This document shows positions 35,559 to 44,113 of a stretch of DNA of 64,000 bases, one piece after another; the stretch's first letter is position 1, and the number at the start of each line of letters is the position of its first letter. This DNA is from Bog-756 sp963696495 (GTDB lineage Bacteria; Actinomycetota; Acidimicrobiia; Acidimicrobiales; RAAP-2): the NCBI GenBank assembly GCA_963696495.1, contig CAVOKJ010000002.1, forward strand, positions 186,001 through 250,000, given 5' to 3'. The position numbers and the translations under genes were made by a program. Below the pieces are notes generated by a model that saw only the letters and a list, made by a program, of their open reading frames with translations, had not been told where the DNA came from and did not search any database.

Positions 35559-35927
35559 ATGCCACCCACCGTGCGAGCCGTCCGCGGCGCCACCACCGTC
35601 GACGAGGACACCCCCGAGGCCATCACCGAGCGGGTGGTCGCCCTGCTCCGCCAGATCCTCGACCGCAACGGCCTCGTGGAGGACGACATCATCTCGATCC
35701 TCTTCACGGCCACAGAGGACATCGTCTCCACCTTTCCGGCCACCGCCGCCCGGTCGATGGGACTGGGGGCCGTCCCGCTGATCTGTGCCCGCGAGCTCGC
35801 CATCGTCGGAGCGGTCGAGCGCTGCATCCGGGTCATGCTCCACGTCACCACCGAGCGCTCCCGCGACGATGTCCATCACGTCTACCTCGAGGGCGCCCAG
35901 GGACTCCGTGACGACCTTCCCGACTGA
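35559..35927 (+). CDS. aroH: Monofunctional chorismate mutase, AroH class
   Basis: The 122-residue protein matches the trimeric AroH fold: VRAVRGATTVDEDTPEAI at the N-terminus, SILFTATEDIVSTFPATAAR in the middle and CIRVMLHV with the active-site Arg. It rearranges chorismate to prephenate and feeds the neighbouring prephenate dehydrogenase. It overlaps tyrA by 20 bases if the chosen tyrA start is right. Confidence 0.93.
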   Translation: MPPTVRAVRGATTVDEDTPEAITERVVALLRQILDRNGLVEDDIISILFTATEDIVSTFPATAARSMGLGAVPLICARELAIVGAVERCIRVMLHVTTERSRDDVHHVYLEGAQGLRDDLPD

Positions 35928-37062
35928 TCCCGGGGGCTCCGACCGACCCGGGGCACGAGGCCGGATCGGCGGCCGATCGGTGGCCCCGCAACGGGCCATG
36001 ATCTTCGGCACCGGCCTCATCGGAGGCTCCGTCGGGGCCGGGCTGCGCGCACGCGGCTGGCACGTGAGCGGCGTCGACGCGTCGCCCGGTGTGGCCGACC
36101 GGGCCGTCGAACTCGGCGCCATCGACGACAAGGGCGTGGACGTCGGGGCCGACCTCGTGGTGGTGGCGACACCGGTCCACGAGGCCGCCGCCGTCATCCT
36201 GTCGATCCTCCAGTCGGACCAGTGGAACCCCGAGGTGATCGTCACCGACGTGGGAAGCGTCAAGGGTCCGCTCGTCACCACCGTGGACCATCCTCGTTTC
36301 GTCGGGGGCCACCCCATGGCCGGCTCGGAGCAGGTGGGGATCGAAGGCGCCTCGGGTGACCTCTTCGTGGGCGCCACCTGGGTGCTGACCCCGACGGCGG
36401 TCACCGACCCGGACGCCTACGCCCAGGTGCGGAACGTCCTCGCCGACCTGGGCGCCAACGTCGTCGCCCTCGATCCGGACCAGCACGACTCGCTGGTCGC
36501 CGTGGTCTCCCACGTGCCCCACCTGACCGCCGCCACCCTCATGGACCTGGCGGCCGGGGTCGGCCAGGACCATGCCGCCCTGCTCCAGCTGGCCGCCGGT
36601 GGGTTCCGGGACATGACCCGGATCGCCGCCGGCCAGCCGTCCATCTGGCCGGACATCTGCGACGACAACGCCGACGCCATCGTCCGTACGCTCGACCTGC
36701 TGATCGAGGCCCTGGTCGACATGCGACGCCTGGTGGCCGAGCACGACCACGACTCGCTGCTCGAGGTCCTCGAACGGGCGTCCGCCGCCCGACGCGTCCT
36801 CAGCGAACAGGCACCCGTCCCCGAGGAGCTCGTCGAGGTGCGCATCCCCGTGCCCGACCGCAAGGGCGTCTTCGCCGAGATCGCCGTGCTGGTGACCGAG
36901 CTCGGCATCAACATCGTCGACCTGGAGATCGCCCACTCGGTCCAGGGCAACCGGGGCGTCTTCCTCGTGGTGGTGGACCAGCTGTCGGCACCCACCCTCC
37001 TGGCCACCCTGTCCGGGCGGGGCTACCGGGCGAGCAGCACCCCGGTGGGGGAGAGCCGGTGA
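35908..37062 (+). CDS. tyrA: Prephenate dehydrogenase with C-terminal ACT domain
   Basis: The product is up to 384 residues long. A Rossmann motif IFGTGLIGGSVG begins the core, followed by VTDVGSVKGPLV, GGHPMAGSEQVG and HVPHLTAATLM, all conserved in TyrA. The last 80 residues form an ACT domain (VEVRIPVPDRKGVFAEIAVL), probably for tyrosine feedback. It oxidises prephenate to 4-hydroxyphenylpyruvate with NAD(P). The start is uncertain: GTG 35908 (overlapping aroH), GTG 35980 or ATG 35998. The end overlaps aroA by 4 bases. Confidence 0.92.
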   Translation: MTTFPTDPGGSDRPGARGRIGGRSVAPQRAMIFGTGLIGGSVGAGLRARGWHVSGVDASPGVADRAVELGAIDDKGVDVGADLVVVATPVHEAAAVILSILQSDQWNPEVIVTDVGSVKGPLVTTVDHPRFVGGHPMAGSEQVGIEGASGDLFVGATWVLTPTAVTDPDAYAQVRNVLADLGANVVALDPDQHDSLVAVVSHVPHLTAATLMDLAAGVGQDHAALLQLAAGGFRDMTRIAAGQPSIWPDICDDNADAIVRTLDLLIEALVDMRRLVAEHDHDSLLEVLERASAARRVLSEQAPVPEELVEVRIPVPDRKGVFAEIAVLVTELGINIVDLEIAHSVQGNRGVFLVVVDQLSAPTLLATLSGRGYRASSTPVGESR

Positions 37063-38444
37063 GCGACGCCCATCCTGCGCCCCCGGGAGGTGGCGACACC
37101 GGCGCCGGGACGGGCACCGGCGCGCCGGCGCCCGGCGGGTCCGCCCGTTCGTTCAGCGGCGGGGCACCGCTAAACGGCCGCGTGGTCGTGCCCGGGGACA
37201 AGTCGATCTCGCACCGCGCCCTCCTGCTGGCGGCGCTGGCCGAGGGCGAGTCCACCATCACCGGGCTGTCCACCGGCGACGACGTGGCCCGCACCCGGCA
37301 GGCCATCGCCGCGCTCGGGGCCGGCGTCACCACGGGCGGGGGCACCATCACCGTCCAGGGGGGCCGGTCGAGGCTCCACGCGCCGGAGGGACCACTCGAC
37401 CTCGGCAATTCCGGCACCGGCCTGCGCCTGCTGGCCGGCGTGGTCGCCACCCTGGCGGGCGCCACCGTCCTGACCGGCGACGACTCGTTGCGCGCCCGTC
37501 CCATGGACCGGGTGGCCGCACCGCTCCGCCTGATGGGTGCCACCGTCGGCGGCCAGGGTGAGCGGTGCCTCCCACCCCTCACCGTCAGCGGCGGGGACCT
37601 GCACGGCATCGAGTACACGCCCCCGATGGCCAGCGCCCAGGTGAAGTCGGCGATCCTGCTGGCCGGGCTGGCCGCCGGGGGCGAGACGGTGGTGCGCGAG
37701 CCGGTGGCGACCCGGTCCCACACCGAGGACCTGCTGGCTGCGGCCGGGGCGGAGATCGAGGTCGAATGGGACGGCGGTGCCAAAGTCATCCGGGTCCGCC
37801 GCAGCGACCTGGCGTGCGGGGCCTACGCGGTACCCGGCGACCCCTCCCAGGCCGCCTTCTGGACGGTGGCGGCGACGATCGTCCCCGGCAGCCTGGTCAC
37901 GGTGGAGGGGATCATCCTCAGCCCCGAGCGGCTCGGGTTCGTCGGGGTGCTGCGCCGGATGGGAGCGTCCATCGAGGTCGACGAGCACGACGACGGGACC
38001 GGGTCGGTGACCGGCTACACCTGCGCCCTGCACGGGACCGACGTCGAGGCCTCGGAGATCCCCTCGCTCGACGAGGTGCCCGTCCTGGCCGTGGCGGCGG
38101 CCACGGCCTTGGGCACCACCCGGTTCCGGGACGTCGGGGAGCTGCGCGTGAAGGAGTCCGACCGTCTGGCCGGGACGGTCGACCTGGTCCGCGCCTTCGG
38201 TGGGCAGGCGACCGAGGAGGGGGACGAGCTGGTGGTGGAGGGGACCGGCAGCCCGCTCCGTCCGGCACGGATCGACGCCGGGGGCGACCATCGCATGGCC
38301 ATGGCCGCCGCCGTCGCCGCCGCCGCCTGTCCGGCGGGGGGCGGGCCGACGGTCGTGGACGGGTGGGACGCGGTCGACACCAGCTATCCCGGGTTCGCCG
38401 AGGAGCTGGATCGGCTGCGTGCCCCGGGAACGGTGCCGGGGTGA
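37059..38444 (+). CDS. aroA: 3-phosphoshikimate 1-carboxyvinyltransferase (EPSP synthase)
   Basis: The 461-residue enzyme has an unusual Pro/Gly-rich leader (about 30 residues). Conserved EPSP synthase segments follow: VVPGDKSISHRALLLAAL, LGNSGTGLRLLAG, DEVPVLAVAAA, LRVKESDRL and GGDHRMAMA. It joins shikimate 3-phosphate and phosphoenolpyruvate on the way to chorismate, the substrate of aroH just upstream. It starts with GTG in a GTGA overlap with tyrA and ends in the same kind of overlap with cmk. Confidence 0.95.
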   Translation: MSDAHPAPPGGGDTGAGTGTGAPAPGGSARSFSGGAPLNGRVVVPGDKSISHRALLLAALAEGESTITGLSTGDDVARTRQAIAALGAGVTTGGGTITVQGGRSRLHAPEGPLDLGNSGTGLRLLAGVVATLAGATVLTGDDSLRARPMDRVAAPLRLMGATVGGQGERCLPPLTVSGGDLHGIEYTPPMASAQVKSAILLAGLAAGGETVVREPVATRSHTEDLLAAAGAEIEVEWDGGAKVIRVRRSDLACGAYAVPGDPSQAAFWTVAATIVPGSLVTVEGIILSPERLGFVGVLRRMGASIEVDEHDDGTGSVTGYTCALHGTDVEASEIPSLDEVPVLAVAAATALGTTRFRDVGELRVKESDRLAGTVDLVRAFGGQATEEGDELVVEGTGSPLRPARIDAGGDHRMAMAAAVAAAACPAGGGPTVVDGWDAVDTSYPGFAEELDRLRAPGTVPG

Positions 38445-39076
38445 GCGCGGCGGCGCGGTCCGAGGAGCGGGACCTCCCGGTGATCGCCATCGACGGCCCG
38501 GCCGGGTCGGGCAAGTCCACCGTCTCCCGGGCCCTGGCCACGCGCCTCGGCCTCGACCGCCTGGACACCGGGGCCATGTACCGGACGGTGGCCTGGGCGG
38601 CGCTGCAGCGCCGCCTCGAGCCGGGCGACCGCCCGTCGGTGGCCGAGCTGGCCCGGACGTTGGTGTTCTCCGTGGGGGAGCGGGTCGAGGCCGATGGCCA
38701 GGACATCACCGAGGACATCAGGGGACCCGAGGTCAGCGGGGCGGTGTCGGCGGTCGCCGCCAATCCGGGTGTCCGGGCCGTGTTGGTCGAGCGCCAGCGC
38801 CAATGGGTGGCCGAGCGGGGCGGGGGGGTGATCGAGGGACGCGACATCGGATCGGTGGTCTTCCCCGACGCCGATGTCAAGATCTACCTCACCGCGTCCG
38901 CCCACGAGCGGGCGAGACGCCGTCCGGAGGAAGGGGCCGACGCGCTGTCCCGCCGGGACCGGCTCGACGCCACCCGCGAGGTCTCGCCGTTGGGGGTGGC
39001 GGAGGGGGCCCGGGTCATCGACACCACCGAGCGAGCAGTGGAGGACATCGTGGACGAGGTGTTGACGTGGCTGTGA
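38441..39076 (+). CDS. cmk: Cytidylate kinase
   Basis: The P-loop IDGPAGSGKSTVSRAL, LDTGAMYRTVAWAAL, IEGRDIGSVVFPDADVKIYL and REVSPL identify CMP kinase (CMP/dCMP to diphosphates). At 211 residues it is short. The segment between HERARRR and SRRDRLDATR, which in relatives holds about 15-20 more residues of the lid region, is reduced. It begins with GTG in a 4-base overlap with aroA. The chain aroA-cmk-plsC-(der) is a known order in several phyla. Confidence 0.93.
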   Translation: MSAAARSEERDLPVIAIDGPAGSGKSTVSRALATRLGLDRLDTGAMYRTVAWAALQRRLEPGDRPSVAELARTLVFSVGERVEADGQDITEDIRGPEVSGAVSAVAANPGVRAVLVERQRQWVAERGGGVIEGRDIGSVVFPDADVKIYLTASAHERARRRPEEGADALSRRDRLDATREVSPLGVAEGARVIDTTERAVEDIVDEVLTWL

Positions 39077-39810
39077 GCGACGCACCCGGGGGGAGGGCGA
39101 CGGGGGCCGATCCCGGGGAGGACCGTGACGAGGGTCCCCTGGACCTCGACGTCTCGGTGGACGCCCGGTTCACGCCGATCTACCGGTTCCTGCGGGTGCT
39201 GGTCCACCTGCTCAACCGGGTCCTCTTCCGCACCTCGGTGGAGGGCGCCGACCAGGTGCCGACCACCGGTGCGGTGATCATCGCCCCGGTCCACCGGTCC
39301 TTCATCGACTTCTTCGTGGCGTCCGAGGTCACCCGGCGGAAGCTCCACTACATGGCCAAGGACAGCCTGTGGAGGAACCGCCAGCTGGCCCGCATCCTCC
39401 CCGCGGTCGGCGCCTTCCCCGTGCACCGGGAGTCGGCCGACCGCGAGTCGTTGCGCCGGGCCCAGCAGGTGCTCGAGGCCGGCGAGGTGCTCATCTTGTT
39501 CCCCGAGGGCGAGCGACGGACCGGTCCGGTGGTCCAGGACCTCCATGAGGGGGTGGCGTTCCTGGCGGCGCGGACGGGGGCCACGGTCGTCCCCGTCGGC
39601 ATCGGTGGCTCGGCGTCGGTGATGCCCAAGGGCAAGCGGATCCCCCGGCCCCGCCACATCCACCTGGTGGTCGGCGCACCCATCCCCCCACCGGAGCGCA
39701 GCGACGCCGGCCGGATCCCCCGGAGCCGGCTGCACCGGCTCACCGAGGACCTGACCGAGTCCCTCCAGACGCTCTACGACCAGGCCGTGTCGGCCACCGG
39801 GCGGTACTGA
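39073..39810 (+). CDS. plsC: 1-acyl-sn-glycerol-3-phosphate acyltransferase (PlsC family)
   Basis: The 245-residue protein carries the acyltransferase motifs HRSFIDF (H-x4-D), GAFPVHRES, LFPEGERR and VVPVGIGG. It acylates lysophosphatidic acid to phosphatidic acid at the membrane. The start GTG at 39073 overlaps the cmk stop as GTGA. GTG at 39067 is possible but breaks the pattern seen in this run. It is the last gene of the scpA-plsC run. Confidence 0.88.
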   Translation: MSDAPGGRATGADPGEDRDEGPLDLDVSVDARFTPIYRFLRVLVHLLNRVLFRTSVEGADQVPTTGAVIIAPVHRSFIDFFVASEVTRRKLHYMAKDSLWRNRQLARILPAVGAFPVHRESADRESLRRAQQVLEAGEVLILFPEGERRTGPVVQDLHEGVAFLAARTGATVVPVGIGGSASVMPKGKRIPRPRHIHLVVGAPIPPPERSDAGRIPRSRLHRLTEDLTESLQTLYDQAVSATGRY

Positions 39811-39883
39811 GCTAGAACTGTCCGGGAGACACCAGAGTGCCCGGCGGCCGAGGTCGCCGGCCGAGTCCAGCGGAGGCGACCTG

Positions 39884-40324
39884 ATGGGACTGATGGACAA
39901 GGTGAAGGCGCAGGCCACCGTGCTCGCCGACAAGGCACAGACCGGTGTCCAGCAGGGGCAGACGAAGCTGCAGGAGCTCCAGACCTCCAAGCAGGTCGAC
40001 CACCTCCTCCGTGAGCTCGGCGCCTCTGTCTTCCTGAGCGAGCGTGGTCGCAGCCAGCCCGACAGCGAGGCCAAGGTGGCCGCCATCGTGAGCCAGCTCG
40101 ATGCCCTCGAGGCTGCCGGCACCGCGGTGACCGTCACCACCGATCCGACCGCCGTCCCGGCGGGCGGGGCCGTGCCCCAGGCCGGTGGTCCGGCCCCCCG
40201 ACCGGCCGAACCGGCACCACCGCCGCCCGGGGCCGTGCCACCCACCGATGCCGGCGCCACCGACGCCGCCGCCGGGGGCGGTGGCTTCATCCCCCAGGCG
40301 GGCACCGGCCTTCCCGACCAGTAG
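39884..40324 (+). CDS. Hypothetical protein with helical head and Pro/Gly/Ala tail
   Basis: The 146-residue product starts with an amphipathic helix (MDKVKAQATVLADKAQTGVQ), has a conserved-looking core to residue 85, and ends in a low-complexity Pro/Ala/Gly tail. The head resembles small actinobacterial proteins of unknown function that begin with GLMDKVKAQA. The ATG at 39884 has a good GGAGG 7 bases upstream. No function can be assigned. Confidence 0.7.
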   Translation: MGLMDKVKAQATVLADKAQTGVQQGQTKLQELQTSKQVDHLLRELGASVFLSERGRSQPDSEAKVAAIVSQLDALEAAGTAVTVTTDPTAVPAGGAVPQAGGPAPRPAEPAPPPPGAVPPTDAGATDAAAGGGGFIPQAGTGLPDQ

Positions 40325-40375
40325 GGACCGCAGCCGTCGGCTGGGAGGCCTCGAGCAGGGAGGGCCGGTCCGCCC

Positions 40376-40750
40376 TCAGTAGGGCAGGTCCTCCGGCGAG
40401 CAGTTCCGGAAGTCGGGCTCGGGCTCGGTCACGAACCGGACGGCGCTGACCGTCGACCGCCCGTCGAGGATCGCCCGCGCCACGCGGTGCATCCCGTCCA
40501 TGACCCGCCCGTCGGAGCCCAGGATGATGGGGTAGGACAGATCGGCCTCCTCGATGAGCCGGACGTGGTCGACGATCCGCCGGACGGTCGGCATCGGGCC
40601 GAACACGAACCAGAAGTCGGTGTCCACGTCGTGGATCTGCTCGAGCGGCACCTCCTCGACCGGCAGTCCGGCGCTCGCCTCGATCAGGCGGTCCACGTCC
40701 CAGGCGTCGAGTCCCTCGGCGGCCGGCCGGAAGTTGTACTGCTTACGCAC
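40376..40750 (-). CDS. Small ParB/sulfiredoxin-fold-like protein
   Basis: The 124-residue protein contains LSYPIILGSDGRVMDGMHRV followed by ARAILDGRSTVSAVRF, which resembles the ParB/Srx nucleotide-binding fold (DGxHR motif). It lacks a helix-turn-helix or C-terminal domain, so it is not a partition protein. It may be a stand-alone enzyme of the fold. The start is GTG at 40750. It is convergent with the preceding hypothetical gene. The function is unknown. Confidence 0.65.
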   Translation of the reverse strand: MRKQYNFRPAAEGLDAWDVDRLIEASAGLPVEEVPLEQIHDVDTDFWFVFGPMPTVRRIVDHVRLIEEADLSYPIILGSDGRVMDGMHRVARAILDGRSTVSAVRFVTEPEPDFRNCSPEDLPY

Positions 40751-40891
40751 CGTCGCCAGTCTCCCGCAACCGGGTGGTGTCGTGCGGCACCCCGGGGTCG
40801 GGACGCGGTCGACGGGAGCGTGGCGGGGTGGCCGAGCGGATGTCCGGAGGGCGGTGTGGGTCGGGGGGAGCGGTGTGGTTCGGGGGAGTGG

Positions 40892-41125
40892 TCAGGCGTG
40901 GTGCTTGAGCGCACACGAGATGCACTCGAGCTCGCCGCTCAGCCTCAGCAGGCCGTCCGCCGTGGTCGGCAACTCCTTGCCGCATCCGCAGCACCGGCCG
41001 CCCTGGCGCTCGTACTGGGCGGGGATGTGTCGCATCACCCGCTCGTAGAGGATGCCCACGACGGCACCGGCGCGATCGTCCCGGCGCTCGCTCTCCACAG
41101 ACGTGCTCGCCGGACCTCGTGCCAT
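40892..41125 (-). CDS. Small zinc-ribbon-like protein
   Basis: The 77-residue protein has a helical N-terminal part (VGILYERVMRHIPAQYERQ), then CCGCGKE and, near the end, CISC, giving a probable C-x2-C...C-x2-C zinc site. The start at ATG 41125 is the simplest choice. It may be a small regulatory or adaptor protein. No family name can be given. Confidence 0.5.
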   Translation of the reverse strand: MARGPASTSVESERRDDRAGAVVGILYERVMRHIPAQYERQGGRCCGCGKELPTTADGLLRLSGELECISCALKHHA

Positions 41126-41183
41126 GCATCCACCATCGGCCGGTCGACGGCCGACCTTGAGCGCCGAGGCCGGCCAGCCCGGC

Positions 41184-42641
41184 TCAGGATTCGGAGAACC
41201 CGCCCTCACCGGCCCCGGTGCGCGGGTGGCGGTGCACGACGACGCAGGCCAGGACGGCGGCCATCAGGACCACGGCGAGCGCCACGAACGGGAAGGCGCG
41301 GTAGGGGGCGGGCTGCCCGGGCTTGCACAGCTCGACGAACGGGACCACCAGGGTGAGGGAGCCGAGGACCGGGACGGCCACGTGGCGCAGGGTCGAGAAG
41401 CAGTCGCGGTGACGGCGCCACATGAACACCGGCAGGGACAGCGTCGTCAGGAAGTAGACGAACAGGATGACGATCGTCCCCATGGTCGAGCACTCGGCGT
41501 AGAGGCCGACCGGGTCCATCGACCCCGTGTTCCCGCTCACCAGATGGGAGAGCCACCACACGGCGATGATCCCGAGTCCCACGCCGGCCATGACCACGAG
41601 CGCGTTCACCGGGGTGTCCGACCCCCGGCGGACGTGACCGAGCCCCGCCGGCAGGAGTCCCGTCCTTCCTCCGTCGAAGAGCATGCGCGCCTGGGAGTTC
41701 GCCCCGGCGACCAGGGTGGCGAGCACCGACACGATCCCGGCCACCCAGGCCAGGGCGGCCGCCCCGCCGAGGTACTCGTCCGCCACGGTGAGGAACGGCA
41801 CCGAGGAGCGGCCGATCGACGAGACGTCGTAGTCGAAGCCGGTGACCGTGGCGTAGGCGAAGAGCACGAACAGGCCGCACGCGACCCCCACCGAGAGGTA
41901 CAGCGCCCGGGGCACCGTCCGCCGCGGGTTGCGGCATTCCTCGGCGAGGGCCGGGCCGTTCTCCCAGCCGATGAACATGTACAGGGCCAGCGGGAATCCG
42001 GCCGAGAGGCCGGCCAGTCCGTCGCGGAGGTGGGCCCACGAGAACGGCACGCCCGAGAGATGGGCGCGCTGGTCGACCAGGACGATGGCGCACACCACGA
42101 CCATGATGGTCACCTGCACGAGCACGGCCCCACCCACGGCGGCCGTCGACAGCTTGACGCCCCGGATGGTCAGCCAGATCGCCGCCACGGTCAGGACGAC
42201 CGACAGCGGCCCCCAGGGGGGTTGCCATCCCGAGTAGTGCGCCAGGGTGAGGGCCACCATCCCCCCCGACATGGTGAACACTCCGGCCAAGGCGACGGTG
42301 TAGCCGACGGCGACGAGCAGCGCCGTGGCCACCCCGGCCCTCGACCCGAGGCCCGTCTCCACGTAGGTGATGAAGCTTCCCGCCGACGGCTCGACCTTGG
42401 TGAACTCGGCCACCGTGAAGGCCAGGAGCACGACGGCCACGCCGGCGGCGACGATGGTGAGCGGTGCGGCGACGCCGGCGGTGACGGCGATCACACCGAA
42501 GGCGAAGTAGAAGTCGATCCCCGGGCCGATGTTGGCGATGGTCGAGGCCGTGACGTCGGCCGTGCCGAGCTGGCCCGACCGGAGGTGGCCGCCGTCCCCG
42601 CTCACCGCATCACCCGGCGCCGGGGCGCGGCCGTCGTCCAC
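41184..42641 (-). CDS. APC-superfamily amino acid permease
   Basis: This transporter of 485 residues has about 12 transmembrane helices. The first contains the permease signature TIANIGPGIDFYFAFG, and FIGWENGPALAEECRNPRRT marks helix 6 and the loop after it. It should import amino acids or related compounds; the substrate is unknown. The start GTG at 42641 is the longest option. It follows a GT2/HD pair on the same strand after 36 bases. Confidence 0.87.
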   Translation of the reverse strand: MDDGRAPAPGDAVSGDGGHLRSGQLGTADVTASTIANIGPGIDFYFAFGVIAVTAGVAAPLTIVAAGVAVVLLAFTVAEFTKVEPSAGSFITYVETGLGSRAGVATALLVAVGYTVALAGVFTMSGGMVALTLAHYSGWQPPWGPLSVVLTVAAIWLTIRGVKLSTAAVGGAVLVQVTIMVVVCAIVLVDQRAHLSGVPFSWAHLRDGLAGLSAGFPLALYMFIGWENGPALAEECRNPRRTVPRALYLSVGVACGLFVLFAYATVTGFDYDVSSIGRSSVPFLTVADEYLGGAAALAWVAGIVSVLATLVAGANSQARMLFDGGRTGLLPAGLGHVRRGSDTPVNALVVMAGVGLGIIAVWWLSHLVSGNTGSMDPVGLYAECSTMGTIVILFVYFLTTLSLPVFMWRRHRDCFSTLRHVAVPVLGSLTLVVPFVELCKPGQPAPYRAFPFVALAVVLMAAVLACVVVHRHPRTGAGEGGFSES

Positions 42642-42677
42642 CGGACAGGGCCGGCGCGGGGTCGGCCGACGCGCCGC

Positions 42678-43523
42678 TCAGTGCTGCCGGCGCTGGCCCA
42701 CGGCCACCCGGTACCAGGTGGTGGCGATGACCCGGGCGTACTGGAGCCCGAAGAAGAGGTTCCCGCCCTTCTTCGACGTTCCCGAGGCCCGGGGGTGCCA
42801 CACGGTGGGTCGCTCGGTGATCCGCCAGTGACGGCTGGCCGCCGTGATCACCACCTCGGCCGTCTGGTATTGGTCCTGGGTGAGGCGGGGCGCCACGTCC
42901 TCGAGCAGCGGGACCGTGAACGCCCGGTAGCCGTTGGACGAGTCGGTCAGCCGTTGGGACAGGAGCGTGTTGAGGACCCAGGCGTAGAGGTTGACCCCGG
43001 CCCGGCGGAAGCGGTCGGTGGTCTGGTCGGTCCCCAGACGGCGTGAGGCGATGACGAAGTCGGCGGTGCCTTCGACCAGCGGCTCGATCATGGCCTCCAA
43101 CTCGGCCGGGTCGTTCTGGCCGTCGGCGTCGAGTGTGACCACGTACCGGGCCCCACCGGCGATGGACAGTTCGTAGCCCAGCCGCAGTGCCGCCCCCTGG
43201 CCCAGGTTGACCGGCAGGACGCAGGTGAACACGCCGGCGTCCCGGGCCACCTGTGCCGTGTCGTCGGTCCCGCCGTCGACGACCACGAGGGTGGAGACCT
43301 CGAGGTCCCCGACCAGTGTGGGCATGGCCTTCAGCACCGCCCCGATGTTCTGCTCCTCCTCGTAGGCGGCGATCAGGGCCACCACCGGGCCGAACCTGAC
43401 GTCGCCGTGCCGGGCATCGAAGTCCCGGCGGGCCTCGTCGAGCACGAACCGGAAGGCCTGCTCCCGTCGTCTGCTCTCGCGGTTGTCGGGGAGCGTCAGC
43501 CACCGATGACGCTGCGTCGCCAC
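42678..43523 (-). CDS. Family 2 glycosyltransferase (DPM1/polyisoprenyl-phosphate type)
   Basis: The 281-residue protein has a roughly 45-residue N-terminal extension and then the GT-A core: VVALIAAYEEEQNIGAVLKA, VVDGGTDDTAQVARDAGVF, GQGAALRLGYELS and the metal-binding TLDADGQNDP. NGYRAFTVPLLE follows the acceptor region. Soluble GT2 enzymes of this type transfer a sugar from a nucleotide to a polyprenyl phosphate or other acceptor. It begins with GTG sharing one base with the stop of the HD gene (TAGTG), so the two are translationally coupled. Confidence 0.85.
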   Translation of the reverse strand: MATQRHRWLTLPDNRESRRREQAFRFVLDEARRDFDARHGDVRFGPVVALIAAYEEEQNIGAVLKAMPTLVGDLEVSTLVVVDGGTDDTAQVARDAGVFTCVLPVNLGQGAALRLGYELSIAGGARYVVTLDADGQNDPAELEAMIEPLVEGTADFVIASRRLGTDQTTDRFRRAGVNLYAWVLNTLLSQRLTDSSNGYRAFTVPLLEDVAPRLTQDQYQTAEVVITAASRHWRITERPTVWHPRASGTSKKGGNLFFGLQYARVIATTWYRVAVGQRRQH

Positions 43524-44071
43524 TACAGGATGTGGGGATTGGCGAAGATGGCGCGCACCTTGGGCTCGAAGTGGGCCAGGTCCTCGGTGGGGTAGTCGGG
43601 GTCGAAGCTGGTCTGGTCCCACTCGTCGGCGAATCGCTCGGCCAACCCGTACCAGGGCTCGTCCCGGTAGCGGTCCCGCATGTTCGGGTCCATCTCGAAG
43701 TGGTGGTAGTAGTGCCGTCCCTGGAAGTCCTGATGGGCGAGGATGGCCGAGGTGACCTCCGGGCGCACGTACGGTCGGAGGATCTCGGCGGCGATCCTCG
43801 GGTGGTTCGGCACCGAGACGGCCTTGCCGATGTCGTGGCACAACGATGCCACCACCATCTCATCGTCGGCCCCGGCCCGCTCGGCCCTGGTGGCCGTCTG
43901 CAGGCAGTGGGTCAGCTGGTCCACGGCGAAGCCGTCGACCACGTCGGACAGGGACTCGAGCATGGCGAGGACGCGGTCCGCCACCCTGCTCTGGTTCTTG
44001 ACGGTTTCGGCCCCGATCAGTGCCCACTGGTCACCGGTCGAAACGTCCATGCTGGTGAACGAGGCTGTCAT
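43523..44071 (-). CDS. HD-domain protein, PhnZ/MIOX-like
   Basis: The 182-residue protein contains HCLQTATRAERAGADDEMVV followed by CHDIGK, then HPRIAAEIL, ILAHQDFQ and YHHFEMD. The spacing of His and Asp residues, with extra His, resembles the PhnZ-like HD group, whose members can be di-iron oxygenases rather than phosphohydrolases. Whether this one hydrolyses or oxygenates cannot be decided from sequence alone. It is coupled to the GT2 gene downstream by a one-base overlap. Confidence 0.78.
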   Translation of the reverse strand: MTASFTSMDVSTGDQWALIGAETVKNQSRVADRVLAMLESLSDVVDGFAVDQLTHCLQTATRAERAGADDEMVVASLCHDIGKAVSVPNHPRIAAEILRPYVRPEVTSAILAHQDFQGRHYYHHFEMDPNMRDRYRDEPWYGLAERFADEWDQTSFDPDYPTEDLAHFEPKVRAIFANPHIL

Positions 44072-44113
44072 CCCCCCATTGTCGCGCCAAATGGCCGAGC
44101 CGGCTCGGCCGTC

